64,000 nucleotides of DNA from Myxococcales bacterium. GTDB taxonomy: Bacteria > Myxococcota_A > Polyangia > Polyangiales > Ga0077539. The notes under the pieces are model-generated. The model made no database searches and was not told the origin of the DNA. It worked only from the letters and a program-made list of their open reading frames with translations. The position numbers were made by a program, and so were the translations under genes. The stretch covers positions 62,001 to 126,000 of the forward strand of contig JAAFIF010000007.1 of the NCBI GenBank assembly GCA_013298625.1. Direction: 5' to 3'. This document shows, piece by piece, positions 1 through 8,595 of this stretch (its first letter is position 1; each line of letters begins with the position of its first letter).

Positions 1-24
1 CCGTGGTAACGGTCGCGCGCCGCC

Positions 25-975
25 ATGGTCGACCTTTCGTACCGATCGAGCCTCAAGAACATCGCCGTCGAAGAGCCCATCGACCTGCTCGTGCATCGCC
101 CGCTCGGATACGTGATCGCGAGGCTGTGTTTCTCCACGCCGATCACGCCCGATCAGCTCACGATCGTCTCGATGCTCGTCGGCGTCGCGGCCGGAGGGCT
201 CGTGTGGGCGAGCCTCGGCCGCGAGGGATTCGGGCTGCTTCCGCAGGCTGCGGCGCTGTTCGTCCTCTCCGCGGTGATCGACTGCAGCGACGGGCAGCTC
301 GCGCGCATGCGGCAGTCGAGCTCGAGCTTCGGACGCATGCTCGACGGTGCGGTGGACGCGGTGGTTCAGGTCGCTGTCGTCCCCGCGGCGATCGCGCACA
401 TGTTCGTGCGCCGCGGGGGCGCCTCGCACGCGGACGCCTGGCTGTGGGCGATCGCCGGCGTGCTCGCGATCCTCGCGGGGATGCGCCACACGACCATCTA
501 CGACCACTACAAGAACCTCTGGGCGCGCAACGCCACGGCGAAGCACGCGGACTGCGACGACCTCGAGGACCTCGATCGCGAGCTCGCCTCCGCGCGGGCG
601 AAGGGCCCCCTGTCGTGGCTGGACCTCTTTCGCTTCGCGATGTACCGGACGCACTTGCAGTTGGTCGCAGCGACGATGCGCTGGATCGACCCGCACATCC
701 CGACGAGCTTTCGCGCGATGCCGCCGTACACCGAGGCGCGCGGCGAGCGATACGCGCGCGCGCAGCGAGGGCTGATGCGCGCGTGGTCGTTCTTCGGCGT
801 GGGGACGCACATCTTCGCGATGGCGCTCAGCATCGCGATGAATCGACTCGAAGCGTACATCGTCTTGCGGCTCGTGCTCTTCAACGCCGCGCTGCTGGCG
901 CTCGTCCCGATGCAGCGCCGCGCGTCGCGCGAGTTCTTCACGAGCGAGACGGCAGAGGACCAAGGCCATGCGTGA
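25..975 (+). CDS. CDP-alcohol phosphatidyltransferase family membrane protein
   Basis: Integral-membrane enzyme of the family that transfers a phospho-alcohol from a CDP-activated donor to an acceptor alcohol. The diagnostic signature is complete: D86, D89, G90, A93, R94, G103, D107 and D111 fit DxxDGxxAR-x8-G-x3-D-x3-D, with hydrophobic segments before and after it (about 46-64, 73-86, 112-125 and others). The start is fixed at ATG 25 because an in-frame TAA lies at 7-9. Its end overlaps the next gene by 8 bp. It sits with two nucleotidyltransferases, so a CDP-activated polar head group is the likely substrate; which one cannot be read from sequence. The family call is firm, the substrate unknown. 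Confidence 0.9.
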   Translation: MVDLSYRSSLKNIAVEEPIDLLVHRPLGYVIARLCFSTPITPDQLTIVSMLVGVAAGGLVWASLGREGFGLLPQAAALFVLSAVIDCSDGQLARMRQSSSSFGRMLDGAVDAVVQVAVVPAAIAHMFVRRGGASHADAWLWAIAGVLAILAGMRHTTIYDHYKNLWARNATAKHADCDDLEDLDRELASARAKGPLSWLDLFRFAMYRTHLQLVAATMRWIDPHIPTSFRAMPPYTEARGERYARAQRGLMRAWSFFGVGTHIFAMALSIAMNRLEAYIVLRLVLFNAALLALVPMQRRASREFFTSETAEDQGHA

Positions 976-1729
976 GAACACTGGATACTGTGCGATTTTG
1001 CTGTGCGCCGGCGTCGGCTCGCGGCTGCGTCCGTTGACCGATGACCGGCCGAAGTGCCTCGTCCCGCTGGGCTCGACGACGATGCTCGCGCTCGCGCTCG
1101 GCGCGCTCGAGCGCAGCGAGGTCGTCTCGCGCGTGGTGATCGTGACCGGCTACCGCGCCGAGATGGTGCGCGCCGAGGCGGCTCGGTCGAAGCTGCCGGT
1201 GTCCTTCGCGCACAGCGATCGCTACGAGAGCACGCAGAACGTGGTGTCGCTGGACGTGGGCTTGAGCGAGCGCCGCGCGGGCGAGCCGTGGATGAAGCTC
1301 GATGGCGACCTGATCGTGGACCCGGCGATCGTCCACGCGCTCGCGGGCGGCGCGGCGCGGGTGGCCGTGGACACGTCGGCGCACGTCGGAGCCGAAGAGA
1401 TGAAAGTGCTCGTCGATCGCGGAAGGATCACGGCGTTTGGCAAGGGGCTGAGCCCCAAGCGCTGCGCGGGCGAGTCGATCGGGGTCGAGGCCTTCAGCGG
1501 GGCGGGCGCTGAGCGAGTGGCGGCGGCGATTCGGACCGCGGTTCAGCGGGGACGCAGCGATCTGTACTACGAAGACGTGTACAACGACGTCCTGGCCGAG
1601 GTGGCGTTCGAGCCGTTGGCCGTGGACGCGCGCGCGTGGATCGAAGTGGACGACCTCGAGGATCTCTCGCGCGCCGAAGCGTTGATCGCGAGCGATCCGA
1701 GGTTCGGTTCGACCCCAGTGCAAGCGTGA
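968..1729 (+). CDS. LicC-like nucleotidyltransferase (NTP transferase)
   Basis: 253-residue sugar/alcohol-phosphate nucleotidyltransferase. The Rossmann-like nucleotide signature L-C-A-G-V-G-S-R-L is at residues 12-20, followed by the PKCLVPL lysine region (about 28-34). An N-V-V-S-L stretch around residue 90 and the metal-binding D-G-D (MKLDGDL) resemble LicC/PntC phospho-amine cytidylyltransferases more than hexose enzymes. It starts inside the preceding CDP-alcohol phosphotransferase (8 bp overlap), so the two are probably co-translated. Inference: it makes the CDP-linked donor used by that enzyme. The substrate could be phosphocholine, phosphoethanolamine or another phospho-alcohol. Confidence 0.82.
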   Translation: MRENTGYCAILLCAGVGSRLRPLTDDRPKCLVPLGSTTMLALALGALERSEVVSRVVIVTGYRAEMVRAEAARSKLPVSFAHSDRYESTQNVVSLDVGLSERRAGEPWMKLDGDLIVDPAIVHALAGGAARVAVDTSAHVGAEEMKVLVDRGRITAFGKGLSPKRCAGESIGVEAFSGAGAERVAAAIRTAVQRGRSDLYYEDVYNDVLAEVAFEPLAVDARAWIEVDDLEDLSRAEALIASDPRFGSTPVQA

Positions 1730-1865
1730 AAGACCGAGCGCCCTCGGCGCGTACAACAGCCGGCAGCGCGGTTTCGACGCAGAATGTCACGCCGTTGCCG
1801 CAGAGTTGCTGCGCGTGATAGACAGCGGCCGCTCTGGGCAACCAGAGACAAGGATTCTCTCAACA

Positions 1866-3824
1866 ATGACGCAGCGGAACATCCAGAGGGCCGTGGTCCT
1901 CGCCGCCGGTCGCGGATCGCGACTGGTGGCCGACAAGGGTCACCCCAAGCCCCTCGAGCCCGTAGCGGGCGTTCCGCTGCTCGTTCGAATCCTGAAGACC
2001 CTGGCGAGCGAAGGCGTGCGCGAGGCGGTCGTGGTCGTCGGCTACGAGGGCGGGCAGATCCGGCGCGCGCTCAGCGACGAGACCGCGCTCGGGCTCTCGG
2101 TGCGCTTCGCCGAGAACACGCAGTGGGAGAAATCCAACGGCGTGTCGCTCTTGTCCGCGCAGGACTGGGTCGATCAAGACTGCTTTCTCACGATGGCGGA
2201 CCATTTGTTCGCGCCAGAGCTGCTGCGGCGGCTCTCGCAGGCGGACATCGCCCACGGATCGTGCGCGCTCGCGGTGGACTACGACATCCCGCGATGCTTC
2301 GACTTGGACGACGCCACGAAGGTCCAGGTCGAGCGCGGTCGCATCGCGTCGATCGCCAAGGACCTCGAGCGCTACAACGCCATCGACACGGGGGTCTTTC
2401 GCGTGGGGCCGGCGCTCATCGCCGAGCTTCGCCGCGAGGTCGAGCGCCGCGGGGACGCTTCGCTCTCGGACGGCGTTCGCGCCCTCGCAGCGCGGGGAAA
2501 GTTTCACGCGGTCGACGGCGGAGACGCGCGGTGGATCGACGTCGACACCCCCGAGGCGCACGCGCGCGCCGAGGCGATGGTGCGGGTCTTCGGCGAGGCG
2601 CTCGGCGACGAGCCCTCGGGCTCGTCGGTGATCGACGCCGAGTCGATCGAGCTGTTCTCTCCGTCGTGGGTCCGCGGCGCGCCGGCGTATCGCGAAGAGC
2701 ACTTCGCGCTCGCTGACGGCGTGACTCACTCGGGCAAGAGCGTCCCGTCGCGCTCGGAGTCGAGCACGTCGAGCGTCGCTCGAATGATGTCCAACGAGAG
2801 CCCCTTTCGTCCGTCGCAACGCGTGATCGAAGCGGTTACCACTGCGCTGACCCGCGGTCATCTGTACCCCGACGCGGCGATGGCCGAGTCGCTGCGCGAG
2901 CGGCTCGCGGGGCAAGCGGGGCTCTCGGGCAACGCGTGCGTGCTCGGCGCGGGCTCGAGCGAGCTGATCGACATGGTGGTCCGGGCCTTCGTGGCGCCGG
3001 GCGAAGAAGTGGTGATCTCGGTCCCCACGTTCTCGATGTACGAGTCGCGCACGCGGGTGTGCGGCGGCGTGCCGATCCTCGTTCCGATGGACGACTCGCT
3101 GGAGTTGGACGTGCCCGCGCTGCTCGGGGCGATCACCGAGCGCACGAAGGTGGTCTTTCTCTGCACGCCCAACAATCCGACGGGCACGAGCCCGGACGAG
3201 AGCGCGCTGCGCAGGGTGCTGCGCTTGGGGCTGCCGACGGTGATCGACGAGGCGTACGTGGGCTTCTCGTCGGAGTTCGAAGACGCGGACGTGGGTCGCA
3301 CTTCGCTCGTCGAAGAGTTTCCCAACGCGATCATCTTGCGGACCTTCTCGAAGGACCACGGGCTCGCGGGACTTCGCATCGGCTACGCGCTCTCGAGCGA
3401 GCCGGTCGCCCGCACCCTCTCTCGCGTCAAGCTCCCGTGGAACGTGTCCGTCGTCGCCCTCGCCGCCGCCCACGCCGTCCTCGACGACCGCGGCGAGATC
3501 GACCGCCGTCGCACCGCGGTGCGCACCGAGCGCACGCGCATGGCCGCGCTGTTTCGCGAGATGCCCGGCCTCCGCGTGTTCGAGGGCGAAGGCAACTTCG
3601 TCTTGCTCGAGGTCAGCGAGACCGGGGCCAGCGCCGACGTGATCGTCCGCTCGATGCTCGCCGAGAGCATCTTGATTCGCTCGCTCGCGAGCCACCACCT
3701 CAAGCGCGGCTTCGTGCGCGTGTCCGTGGGCTCTCCCGAGGACAACCGCCGCTGCGTCGACGCGCTCCGCAAGGTGCTCAACAAGCTGCGTCCCGCCAAC
3801 GCGCGCGCCCGTCAGCGCGGCTGA
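1866..3824 (+). CDS. Fusion: nucleotidyltransferase (IPCT-like) + HisC/CobD-like PLP enzyme
   Basis: A 652-residue two-domain protein. Residues 1-250 are a nucleotidyltransferase with V-L-A-A-G-R-G-S-R-L at 11-20, K-P-L at 28-30, an M-A-D-H-L-F metal motif near 110-114 and YNAIDTG near 170; these resemble inositol-1-phosphate cytidylyltransferase domains. Residues ~300-650 are a fold-type I PLP domain of the HisC family, with N-N-P-T-G, V-I-D-E-A-Y and the Schiff-base lysine K496 in T-F-S-K. ATG 1866 was chosen over an upstream in-frame start at 1806 because the conserved domain begins there and AAGG lies about 13 bp upstream. The PLP half could be an aminotransferase or a CobD-type amino-acid-phosphate decarboxylase. 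It follows two head-group genes. Confidence 0.85.
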   Translation: MTQRNIQRAVVLAAGRGSRLVADKGHPKPLEPVAGVPLLVRILKTLASEGVREAVVVVGYEGGQIRRALSDETALGLSVRFAENTQWEKSNGVSLLSAQDWVDQDCFLTMADHLFAPELLRRLSQADIAHGSCALAVDYDIPRCFDLDDATKVQVERGRIASIAKDLERYNAIDTGVFRVGPALIAELRREVERRGDASLSDGVRALAARGKFHAVDGGDARWIDVDTPEAHARAEAMVRVFGEALGDEPSGSSVIDAESIELFSPSWVRGAPAYREEHFALADGVTHSGKSVPSRSESSTSSVARMMSNESPFRPSQRVIEAVTTALTRGHLYPDAAMAESLRERLAGQAGLSGNACVLGAGSSELIDMVVRAFVAPGEEVVISVPTFSMYESRTRVCGGVPILVPMDDSLELDVPALLGAITERTKVVFLCTPNNPTGTSPDESALRRVLRLGLPTVIDEAYVGFSSEFEDADVGRTSLVEEFPNAIILRTFSKDHGLAGLRIGYALSSEPVARTLSRVKLPWNVSVVALAAAHAVLDDRGEIDRRRTAVRTERTRMAALFREMPGLRVFEGEGNFVLLEVSETGASADVIVRSMLAESILIRSLASHHLKRGFVRVSVGSPEDNRRCVDALRKVLNKLRPANARARQRG

Positions 3825-3850
3825 GCGGCCGCCGACGCGCGAGAGTCCCG

Positions 3851-5146
3851 ATGCCCAGGGTGCTGATCGTCGCGTGGCTCTTTCCTCCGCACGCGAGCGT
3901 CGGAACGCGCAGGCCCTATCGCCTCGCCCGCCACCTCCCCTCGCTCGGCTGGGACGTCACCGTGCTCACGCAAGCCAACGTCCCCGAGCGGCTCCGCGAG
4001 CGCGTGGCGGACGAGCTCGCGCTGCCCTCGGGCGTTCGCGTCGTGCGCGCGTACGACCCGCCCCTGCTCGCGCGCGCCGTGGCCGTGCTCGACGCCCGCG
4101 CCGCCGAGCAGAAGAAGCCCTCGAACGCGCACACAACCCGAGGCGCGTCGTCGCTCTCGTTCGCCGAGCGGTGGATCCCGACCGAGCCCGCTGCGCTGTG
4201 GGCTCCGCACGCTGCGCTGCGGGCTGCGCTCGACGACGAGCGCTACGACGCCGTGCTCTCGACGTCGTACCCGTTCTCTGCGCACGTGGTCGCGAAGGGC
4301 ATCGCTTCGCTGCGCAAGATCCCGTGGGTGGCGGACCTGCGCGACCCGTGGACGCTGCACTTCTCGCACGCGCGAAAGCACCCCCTGGCGCGGTCGATCG
4401 AGCGGCTGCTCGAGCGCGACACCTTCGAGAGCGCGACGTCGGTGACGGTCACGACCGAGGCGCTGCGAGACGCATATCGCCAGCGATTTTCCACACAGAG
4501 CGAGCACATCCACGCGGTGCACAACAGCTTCGACCCGGTGCCGCTGCCGGCGCGCGAGCGGTCGCCAGGGCCCGCGCGGCTCGTGCACTTCGGCCACGTG
4601 TACGGCGGCGCTCGCACGCTCGTACCGGTGCTCGAGGCGCTCGCGTCCATCGCGAAGAGCCGTTCGCTCACCGACGCGCACGTCGTGCTCGAAAACTACG
4701 GCCGCTTCTCGGACGAGGACCACGCCCGCGCCCGCGCGCTCGGCGTCGAGTCGCTGCTTCGGATCCGCGAGCCCGTCGCGTACGCGGACGGAATGGCCTC
4801 GCTGCGCTCAGCGTCGCTGCTCTTGTTGCCCACGTGGGACAGCGAGTTTGGCCCACTGTTTTTGCCGGCGAAGCTGTTCGACTACCTGCACGTCGGCGCG
4901 CCCATCCTCGCGATCGGAGCGAACCCCGAGCTCGGCGCCATCCTGTCGAGGACGCAGAGCGGGTCGCTGTGCGCGGCACCAGACGCAGCGGCGATCCGCG
5001 CCAGCGTCGAAGCGGCGATCGACGGACGCGCCGCGGTCGAGCCGATCGAGCGCGAGGTCGAGCGGTTCTCGTCCCGCGCGATGGCCGAGCGGTTCGCGTG
5101 GGTGCTCGACGACGCCCGCGCTCGTGCCACAATCGCCGCGAAATGA
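3851..5146 (+). CDS. Glycosyltransferase, GT4-like
   Basis: 431-residue GT-B glycosyltransferase. The N-terminus (VLIVAWLFPPHASVGTRRPY) is typical of GT4 N-domains binding the acceptor. The C-domain carries an acidic stretch with E-F-G-P-L-F-L-P-A-K-L-F-D-Y-L followed by G-A-P-I-L-A-I-G, where GT4 enzymes bind the donor nucleotide sugar. ATG 3851 is chosen because the domain begins there; the reading frame is open far upstream only as a shadow of the preceding gene. It overlaps the next start by 4 bp (ATGA). Presumably it adds a sugar to an envelope glycan; donor and acceptor are unknown. Confidence 0.85.
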   Translation: MPRVLIVAWLFPPHASVGTRRPYRLARHLPSLGWDVTVLTQANVPERLRERVADELALPSGVRVVRAYDPPLLARAVAVLDARAAEQKKPSNAHTTRGASSLSFAERWIPTEPAALWAPHAALRAALDDERYDAVLSTSYPFSAHVVAKGIASLRKIPWVADLRDPWTLHFSHARKHPLARSIERLLERDTFESATSVTVTTEALRDAYRQRFSTQSEHIHAVHNSFDPVPLPARERSPGPARLVHFGHVYGGARTLVPVLEALASIAKSRSLTDAHVVLENYGRFSDEDHARARALGVESLLRIREPVAYADGMASLRSASLLLLPTWDSEFGPLFLPAKLFDYLHVGAPILAIGANPELGAILSRTQSGSLCAAPDAAAIRASVEAAIDGRAAVEPIEREVERFSSRAMAERFAWVLDDARARATIAAK

Positions 5147-5904
5147 GCGGTGATTCAGCGAGAGGGCGCGCGCCCATCTGCGTGCTCGTGACGGGCGAGA
5201 CCGTCGCGCCGGTGCGCGAGCGGTTCGGCGAGTTCATCCGGTTCTTCGAGCGCGGCATCGGCGAGGCGTGGACGCACGGGTTCGAGCCGGTCGACGCGCG
5301 GGCAGAGGACACTTCTGCCAGGGATTTTTCAGGATACTCGGCGATCATCGTGACGGGTTCGCCTTCGTCCGTCACCGAGCGCGCGCCGTGGATGCTCGGC
5401 GCCGAAGCGGCGCTGCGCGCGATGGTCGAGCGAGAGCAGCCGCTGCTCGGCGTGTGCTTCGGACACCAGCTGCTCGCGAGCGCGCTCGGCGGCGAGGTGC
5501 GAAAGAACCCCGCGGGCCGCAGGCTCGGGACCCATCGGGTGCGCGTCAAGCGCGGGGACGACCCGCTGTTCGCGGGGTTGCCCGAGGCGTTTGCGGTCAA
5601 CGTCTCGCACGAAGATCACGTCGCGGTGCGGCCGACGCGCGAGGACGTGGTGCACCTGGCCGAGGCCGAACACGATTCGTTTCACGCGTTTCGCGCGGGT
5701 CGAAGCGCGTGGGGAGTGCAATTTCACCCCGAGTTCAGCGGGGCGATCACCGAGGGGTACGTGCACGCGCGGCGAGAGCTGCTGCGCGCAGCGGGGCTCG
5801 ACCCCGACGGGATCCTCGCGAAGATCGAAGAGACGCCGCACGGGACGGGGCTGCTTCGCAACTTCGTCAAAATCGTGAAGAGTCGTAGCGCAGAGTCGCG
5901 GTAA
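5143..5904 (+). CDS. Class I glutamine amidotransferase (GMP-synthase-like GATase1)
   Basis: 253-residue GATase1 domain protein. The catalytic triad is present: C105 in G-V-C-F-G-H-Q and H195/E197 in G-V-Q-F-H-P-E. It is a stand-alone amidotransferase domain with no synthetase half, as in the GMP-synthase-related YfeJ/GuaA-like class; these hydrolyse glutamine or gamma-glutamyl compounds. ATG 5143 overlaps the glycosyltransferase stop by 4 bp, so translation is probably coupled, which hints at a job tied to the glycan genes, although the substrate cannot be inferred. Confidence 0.85.
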   Translation: MSGDSARGRAPICVLVTGETVAPVRERFGEFIRFFERGIGEAWTHGFEPVDARAEDTSARDFSGYSAIIVTGSPSSVTERAPWMLGAEAALRAMVEREQPLLGVCFGHQLLASALGGEVRKNPAGRRLGTHRVRVKRGDDPLFAGLPEAFAVNVSHEDHVAVRPTREDVVHLAEAEHDSFHAFRAGRSAWGVQFHPEFSGAITEGYVHARRELLRAAGLDPDGILAKIEETPHGTGLLRNFVKIVKSRSAESR

Positions 5905-5925
5905 GCTCGCAGGACCAATACAGCC

Positions 5926-6366
5926 ATGAGCGACAAGCACAAGACAGTCGGCGACGTGATGACTCGCCAGGTGATGGTGCTCAACGTCGAGGACAACCTC
6001 GACAAGGTCATGAAGGCGATGGAGCATTTTCACATTCGCCACGTCCCCGTGGTGGATGGTGAAAAGGTCGTCGGAATGGTGACCCAGCGCGACATGCTCG
6101 CGGTGATGCACTCCAAGCTCGGACCCAACGCGCCCGAGGCCGGCGGCGACACGCGGTTGTACGAACGTACGTTCGTCATCAACGTGATGACCAAGGACCC
6201 CGTCTCGGTGACGCCAGAGACGCCGCTCAAGGACGCGGTGAAGCTCTTGCGCGAGAACAAGCTCGGGGGATTTCCCGTGATCGCGACGGACGGCAAGCTG
6301 GTCGGCGTGCTGACCGAGACGGACGTCTTGAAGGTGCTCGAAGCGCTGCTCGAAGCCGAAGGCTGA
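5926..6366 (+). CDS. CBS-domain pair protein
   Basis: 146 residues made almost entirely of two CBS motifs: V-G-D-V-M-T-R at about 6-12 with the HIRHVPVVDGEKVVGMVT segment, and V-M-T-K-D-P-V-S-V-T near 86 with GFPVIATDGKLVGVLTETD. Such stand-alone CBS pairs usually bind adenine nucleotides and act as energy sensors or regulatory partners. It lies 21 bp after the amidotransferase gene on the same strand, so it may share its transcript. The partner is unknown. The gene ends facing the minus-strand TrmO pair. Confidence 0.88.
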   Translation: MSDKHKTVGDVMTRQVMVLNVEDNLDKVMKAMEHFHIRHVPVVDGEKVVGMVTQRDMLAVMHSKLGPNAPEAGGDTRLYERTFVINVMTKDPVSVTPETPLKDAVKLLRENKLGGFPVIATDGKLVGVLTETDVLKVLEALLEAEG

Positions 6367-6389
6367 GCGCTCGCAGCATCGGGCATGGG

Positions 6390-6671
6390 TCACTTCACGC
6401 GAAAGCGAACGCCGTAGCGCGCGAACGACGCGAGCGCCTCGTCGAGCTCGCGCGCTTGCGCTTCGGTCGTGACGACCACCACGGACTCTCCGTCGCCGTG
6501 CAGCGAGCCGAGCCCATCGTAGCCCGCGAGCAAAAACGCCAGGCGGATCTGCTCGGGCTCGTCGATCTCGAGCGCGCGGGCGATCACGCCGTCGCCGAGG
6601 GGCAGCGGGCGCCGGCCGATCGCGCGCTTGCGGGCGCGCTTGCTCTCGCTCGGTGAGTGACCGCGGGTCAT
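6390..6671 (-). CDS. Small conserved protein, possibly DUF4911-like
   Basis: 93 residues starting at ATG 6671, which overlaps the TrmO stop by 4 bp (ATGA); an upstream in-frame start at 6692 would extend into TrmO and is less likely. A basic N-terminus (R-K-R-A-I-G-R-R-P) is followed by an alpha/beta domain with I-R-L-A-F-L-L-A-G-Y-D-G-L-G, V-V-V-V-T-T and a final helix. The middle resembles the small DUF4911 proteins of clostridia and deltaproteobacteria; this is from memory of the family and not tested. Function unknown. Coupling to a tRNA-modifying enzyme is the only context clue. Confidence 0.6.
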   Translation of the reverse strand: MTRGHSPSESKRARKRAIGRRPLPLGDGVIARALEIDEPEQIRLAFLLAGYDGLGSLHGDGESVVVVTTEAQARELDEALASFARYGVRFRVK

Positions 6672-7510
6672 CGCAGAAACTCCGCGCCCCACTGCGCGAC
6701 GAAGGCGCGGTGCAGATCGAGCGAAGGGTCCTCCGCGGCGAGGGCTTCGGCGCGGTAGCCGGACTTGATCGAGAGCACGGCGCAGCCCTCTGGCGCTTCG
6801 CGAAAGCGCGCGCGCCAGGCTTTGACAGCGAGCTTGAGCGCGTCGCCGTCACGTTGGATGCGTCGGTACGGGTGCGCCTTGGTGCCGAGCGCGAGCGCGC
6901 GGGTGATGCCTTCTTCGACCTCGGGCGCGCCGTGATCGCGCAGCCAGTCGAGCTGCTCGCGCGCGAGCGGATCGAACGTGACGACCGTGGCGGCCTTGGG
7001 ATCGACCGGGCGTCCGTCGTCTTCGACGTCGCCGACGTACTCGGGCGGCGCGAGCCATCCCGTGCGCGCGTTGGGGATCGCGTCGCTCCACGGAACATAC
7101 GGCTTCAGGTCGAGCACCGGCGTCCCGTCGAGCATGTCGCAGCCCGCGACGCGCACGGTGAGCTTGCGCACAGAGATGAGCTTCACCACAGAAATCCCTA
7201 GCGGATTGGGCCTGTGGGGAGAGCGCGTCGAGAACACTCCGCGACGCTTGTCGCTGCGCGGCGGCAACACCTGCGGGCGCCACCCGGCGTTGCGATGAAA
7301 CCAGAAGAGCACCCAGAGGTAGTCCCAGCCTTCCAGGTCGAAGAGCGCGCGGTCGTAGCCCTTTCCGTCGAACAGCTCGATGGTGGCCTCGACGCCTTCG
7401 CCCGCGCGGGGCTGCCTGGGCGCCGCTGCGCGGTCGGTGAAGGGCGAGCGCACGACGCCGATGGGCTCGAGCGCGAGGGCGGCGGTTGCGGGCTTGTCAT
7501 CGGGGTCCAC
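6668..7510 (-). CDS. trmO: tRNA (t6A37) N6-methyltransferase TrmO/TsaA family
   Basis: 280 residues. The N-terminal half (about 12-150) is the TsaA/UPF0066 beta-barrel: I-G-V-V-R-S-P-F, then D-Y-L-W-V-L-F-W-F-H, the family hallmark T-R-S-P-H-R-P-N-P-L-G at about 93-103, and L-D-L-K-P-Y-V-P. In E. coli this domain uses S-adenosylmethionine to methylate t6A37 in threonine tRNA. The C-terminal ~120 residues are an extra domain, longer than the common architecture. It is divergent from the GT2 gene, whose start is only about 35 bp away, so the promoters share a very short space. Confidence 0.88.
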   Translation of the reverse strand: MDPDDKPATAALALEPIGVVRSPFTDRAAAPRQPRAGEGVEATIELFDGKGYDRALFDLEGWDYLWVLFWFHRNAGWRPQVLPPRSDKRRGVFSTRSPHRPNPLGISVVKLISVRKLTVRVAGCDMLDGTPVLDLKPYVPWSDAIPNARTGWLAPPEYVGDVEDDGRPVDPKAATVVTFDPLAREQLDWLRDHGAPEVEEGITRALALGTKAHPYRRIQRDGDALKLAVKAWRARFREAPEGCAVLSIKSGYRAEALAAEDPSLDLHRAFVAQWGAEFLR

Positions 7511-7545
7511 GGCGCGCGCATTGTGCTACCAGTTCGCCCTCGAAA

Positions 7546-8595
7546 ATGAACGACTCGCCCGAAGAGTTCGACCCGTTCGTCACGGTGATCATCCGCTCGT
7601 TCAACCGCATCGCAGAGCTGCGCGCGCTGGTGCACAAGGTCCTGTCGCAGCGGGGCGTGCACTTCGAAGTCCTGGTGATCGACTCGTCCAAGGGGATGAC
7701 CGCCCGCGACGTTCACGCCGCGCTGGCGACGAGCGACGCGCGCGTCCGCGTGGTGCACACCCCTGCGCGCGGCTGTCCTGCGGCGGCCAACGAAGGCGTG
7801 CGCAGGGCGCGGGGCGAGATCGTGGCGTTCATCGACGACGACGACGTTCCTGTCGGGGACGAGTGGCTCGCGGCGCACATCAAGAACTATCGCGACCCCA
7901 AGTGCCTCGGCGTCAACGGCTTCATGGTGTACGAGCCCGAGCATCGCGCGCCGGACCCGTGGTTTCCGCGGGTTCGTCACTGGCGCATGCTCTCGCACGG
8001 GCTCTTCAAGCAGCCGCGGTGCTACGCGTACATGCCCACGCGCAAGGTCGGGATCGACTACTTGATGGGCGGCAACGCGAGCATTCGAAAGAGCGCCGTC
8101 GAGCGCGCTGGCGGCTGGGACGAAGGCCTCTCGTACCACAACGAGCACTCGCTCTTTCTCAGGCTCGCCAAGCGCATGCAGCCGGGTGAGTACCTCGTGT
8201 ACGACCCCGAGGCGCGCATGGAGATCCGCAAGGACGTCCCCGGCGGCCTGGACTATCGCTTCAGCGCCGAGGTTCGCTCGCGCGTCGACGAGCTCTCGCG
8301 GTACTTCGTGTGGATCGTCGCGAGGGAGTGCCCCGAGCGCATCTACGGGCTGTTTCCGCTGTTCGTCCCGTCGTTCGTGCTCTTCTCCGCCGTCGCGGGG
8401 TACGAGCTCGCCGCGGGTCGCGCGGTGAACAAATGGGCCGAGCTCGCCAAGGCCGCCGCGTACGCGCCGGTCTCGTTGGCCAAGCATTTCGCCGGCAAAA
8501 AGCCACACCCGCGCAAGAACTGGATCGACGCTGTCCTCGGCGAAGAAGAGCCGTTCGACAGCGCGGGGTCCAACTTCACCGAGGCACTCACGTGA
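7546..8595 (+). CDS. Glycosyltransferase family 2
   Basis: 349-residue GT-A glycosyltransferase. Motifs in order: V-I-I-R-S-F-N-R near the N-terminus, F-E-V-L-V-I-D-S-S, P-A-A-A-N-E-G-V-R-R-A-R-G, and the metal-binding D-D-D-D-V-P. ATG 7546 is preferred over a longer in-frame start at 7486 because the GT2 fold begins about 10 residues after it. The C-terminal 80 residues contain a hydrophobic stretch (FVPSFVLFSAVAGYELAAG), so it may be membrane associated. Its stop overlaps the GTG of the next gene, so it is probably co-translated with the CDP-glucose genes. Confidence 0.88.
   Translation: MNDSPEEFDPFVTVIIRSFNRIAELRALVHKVLSQRGVHFEVLVIDSSKGMTARDVHAALATSDARVRVVHTPARGCPAAANEGVRRARGEIVAFIDDDDVPVGDEWLAAHIKNYRDPKCLGVNGFMVYEPEHRAPDPWFPRVRHWRMLSHGLFKQPRCYAYMPTRKVGIDYLMGGNASIRKSAVERAGGWDEGLSYHNEHSLFLRLAKRMQPGEYLVYDPEARMEIRKDVPGGLDYRFSAEVRSRVDELSRYFVWIVARECPERIYGLFPLFVPSFVLFSAVAGYELAAGRAVNKWAELAKAAAYAPVSLAKHFAGKKPHPRKNWIDAVLGEEEPFDSAGSNFTEALT

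Noticed and set aside
1860..3698. Open frame of 612 codons antisense to the nucleotidyltransferase-PLP fusion
   Set aside because: Arg/Ala/His-rich with no motif; the fusion gene on the + strand has complete catalytic signatures.
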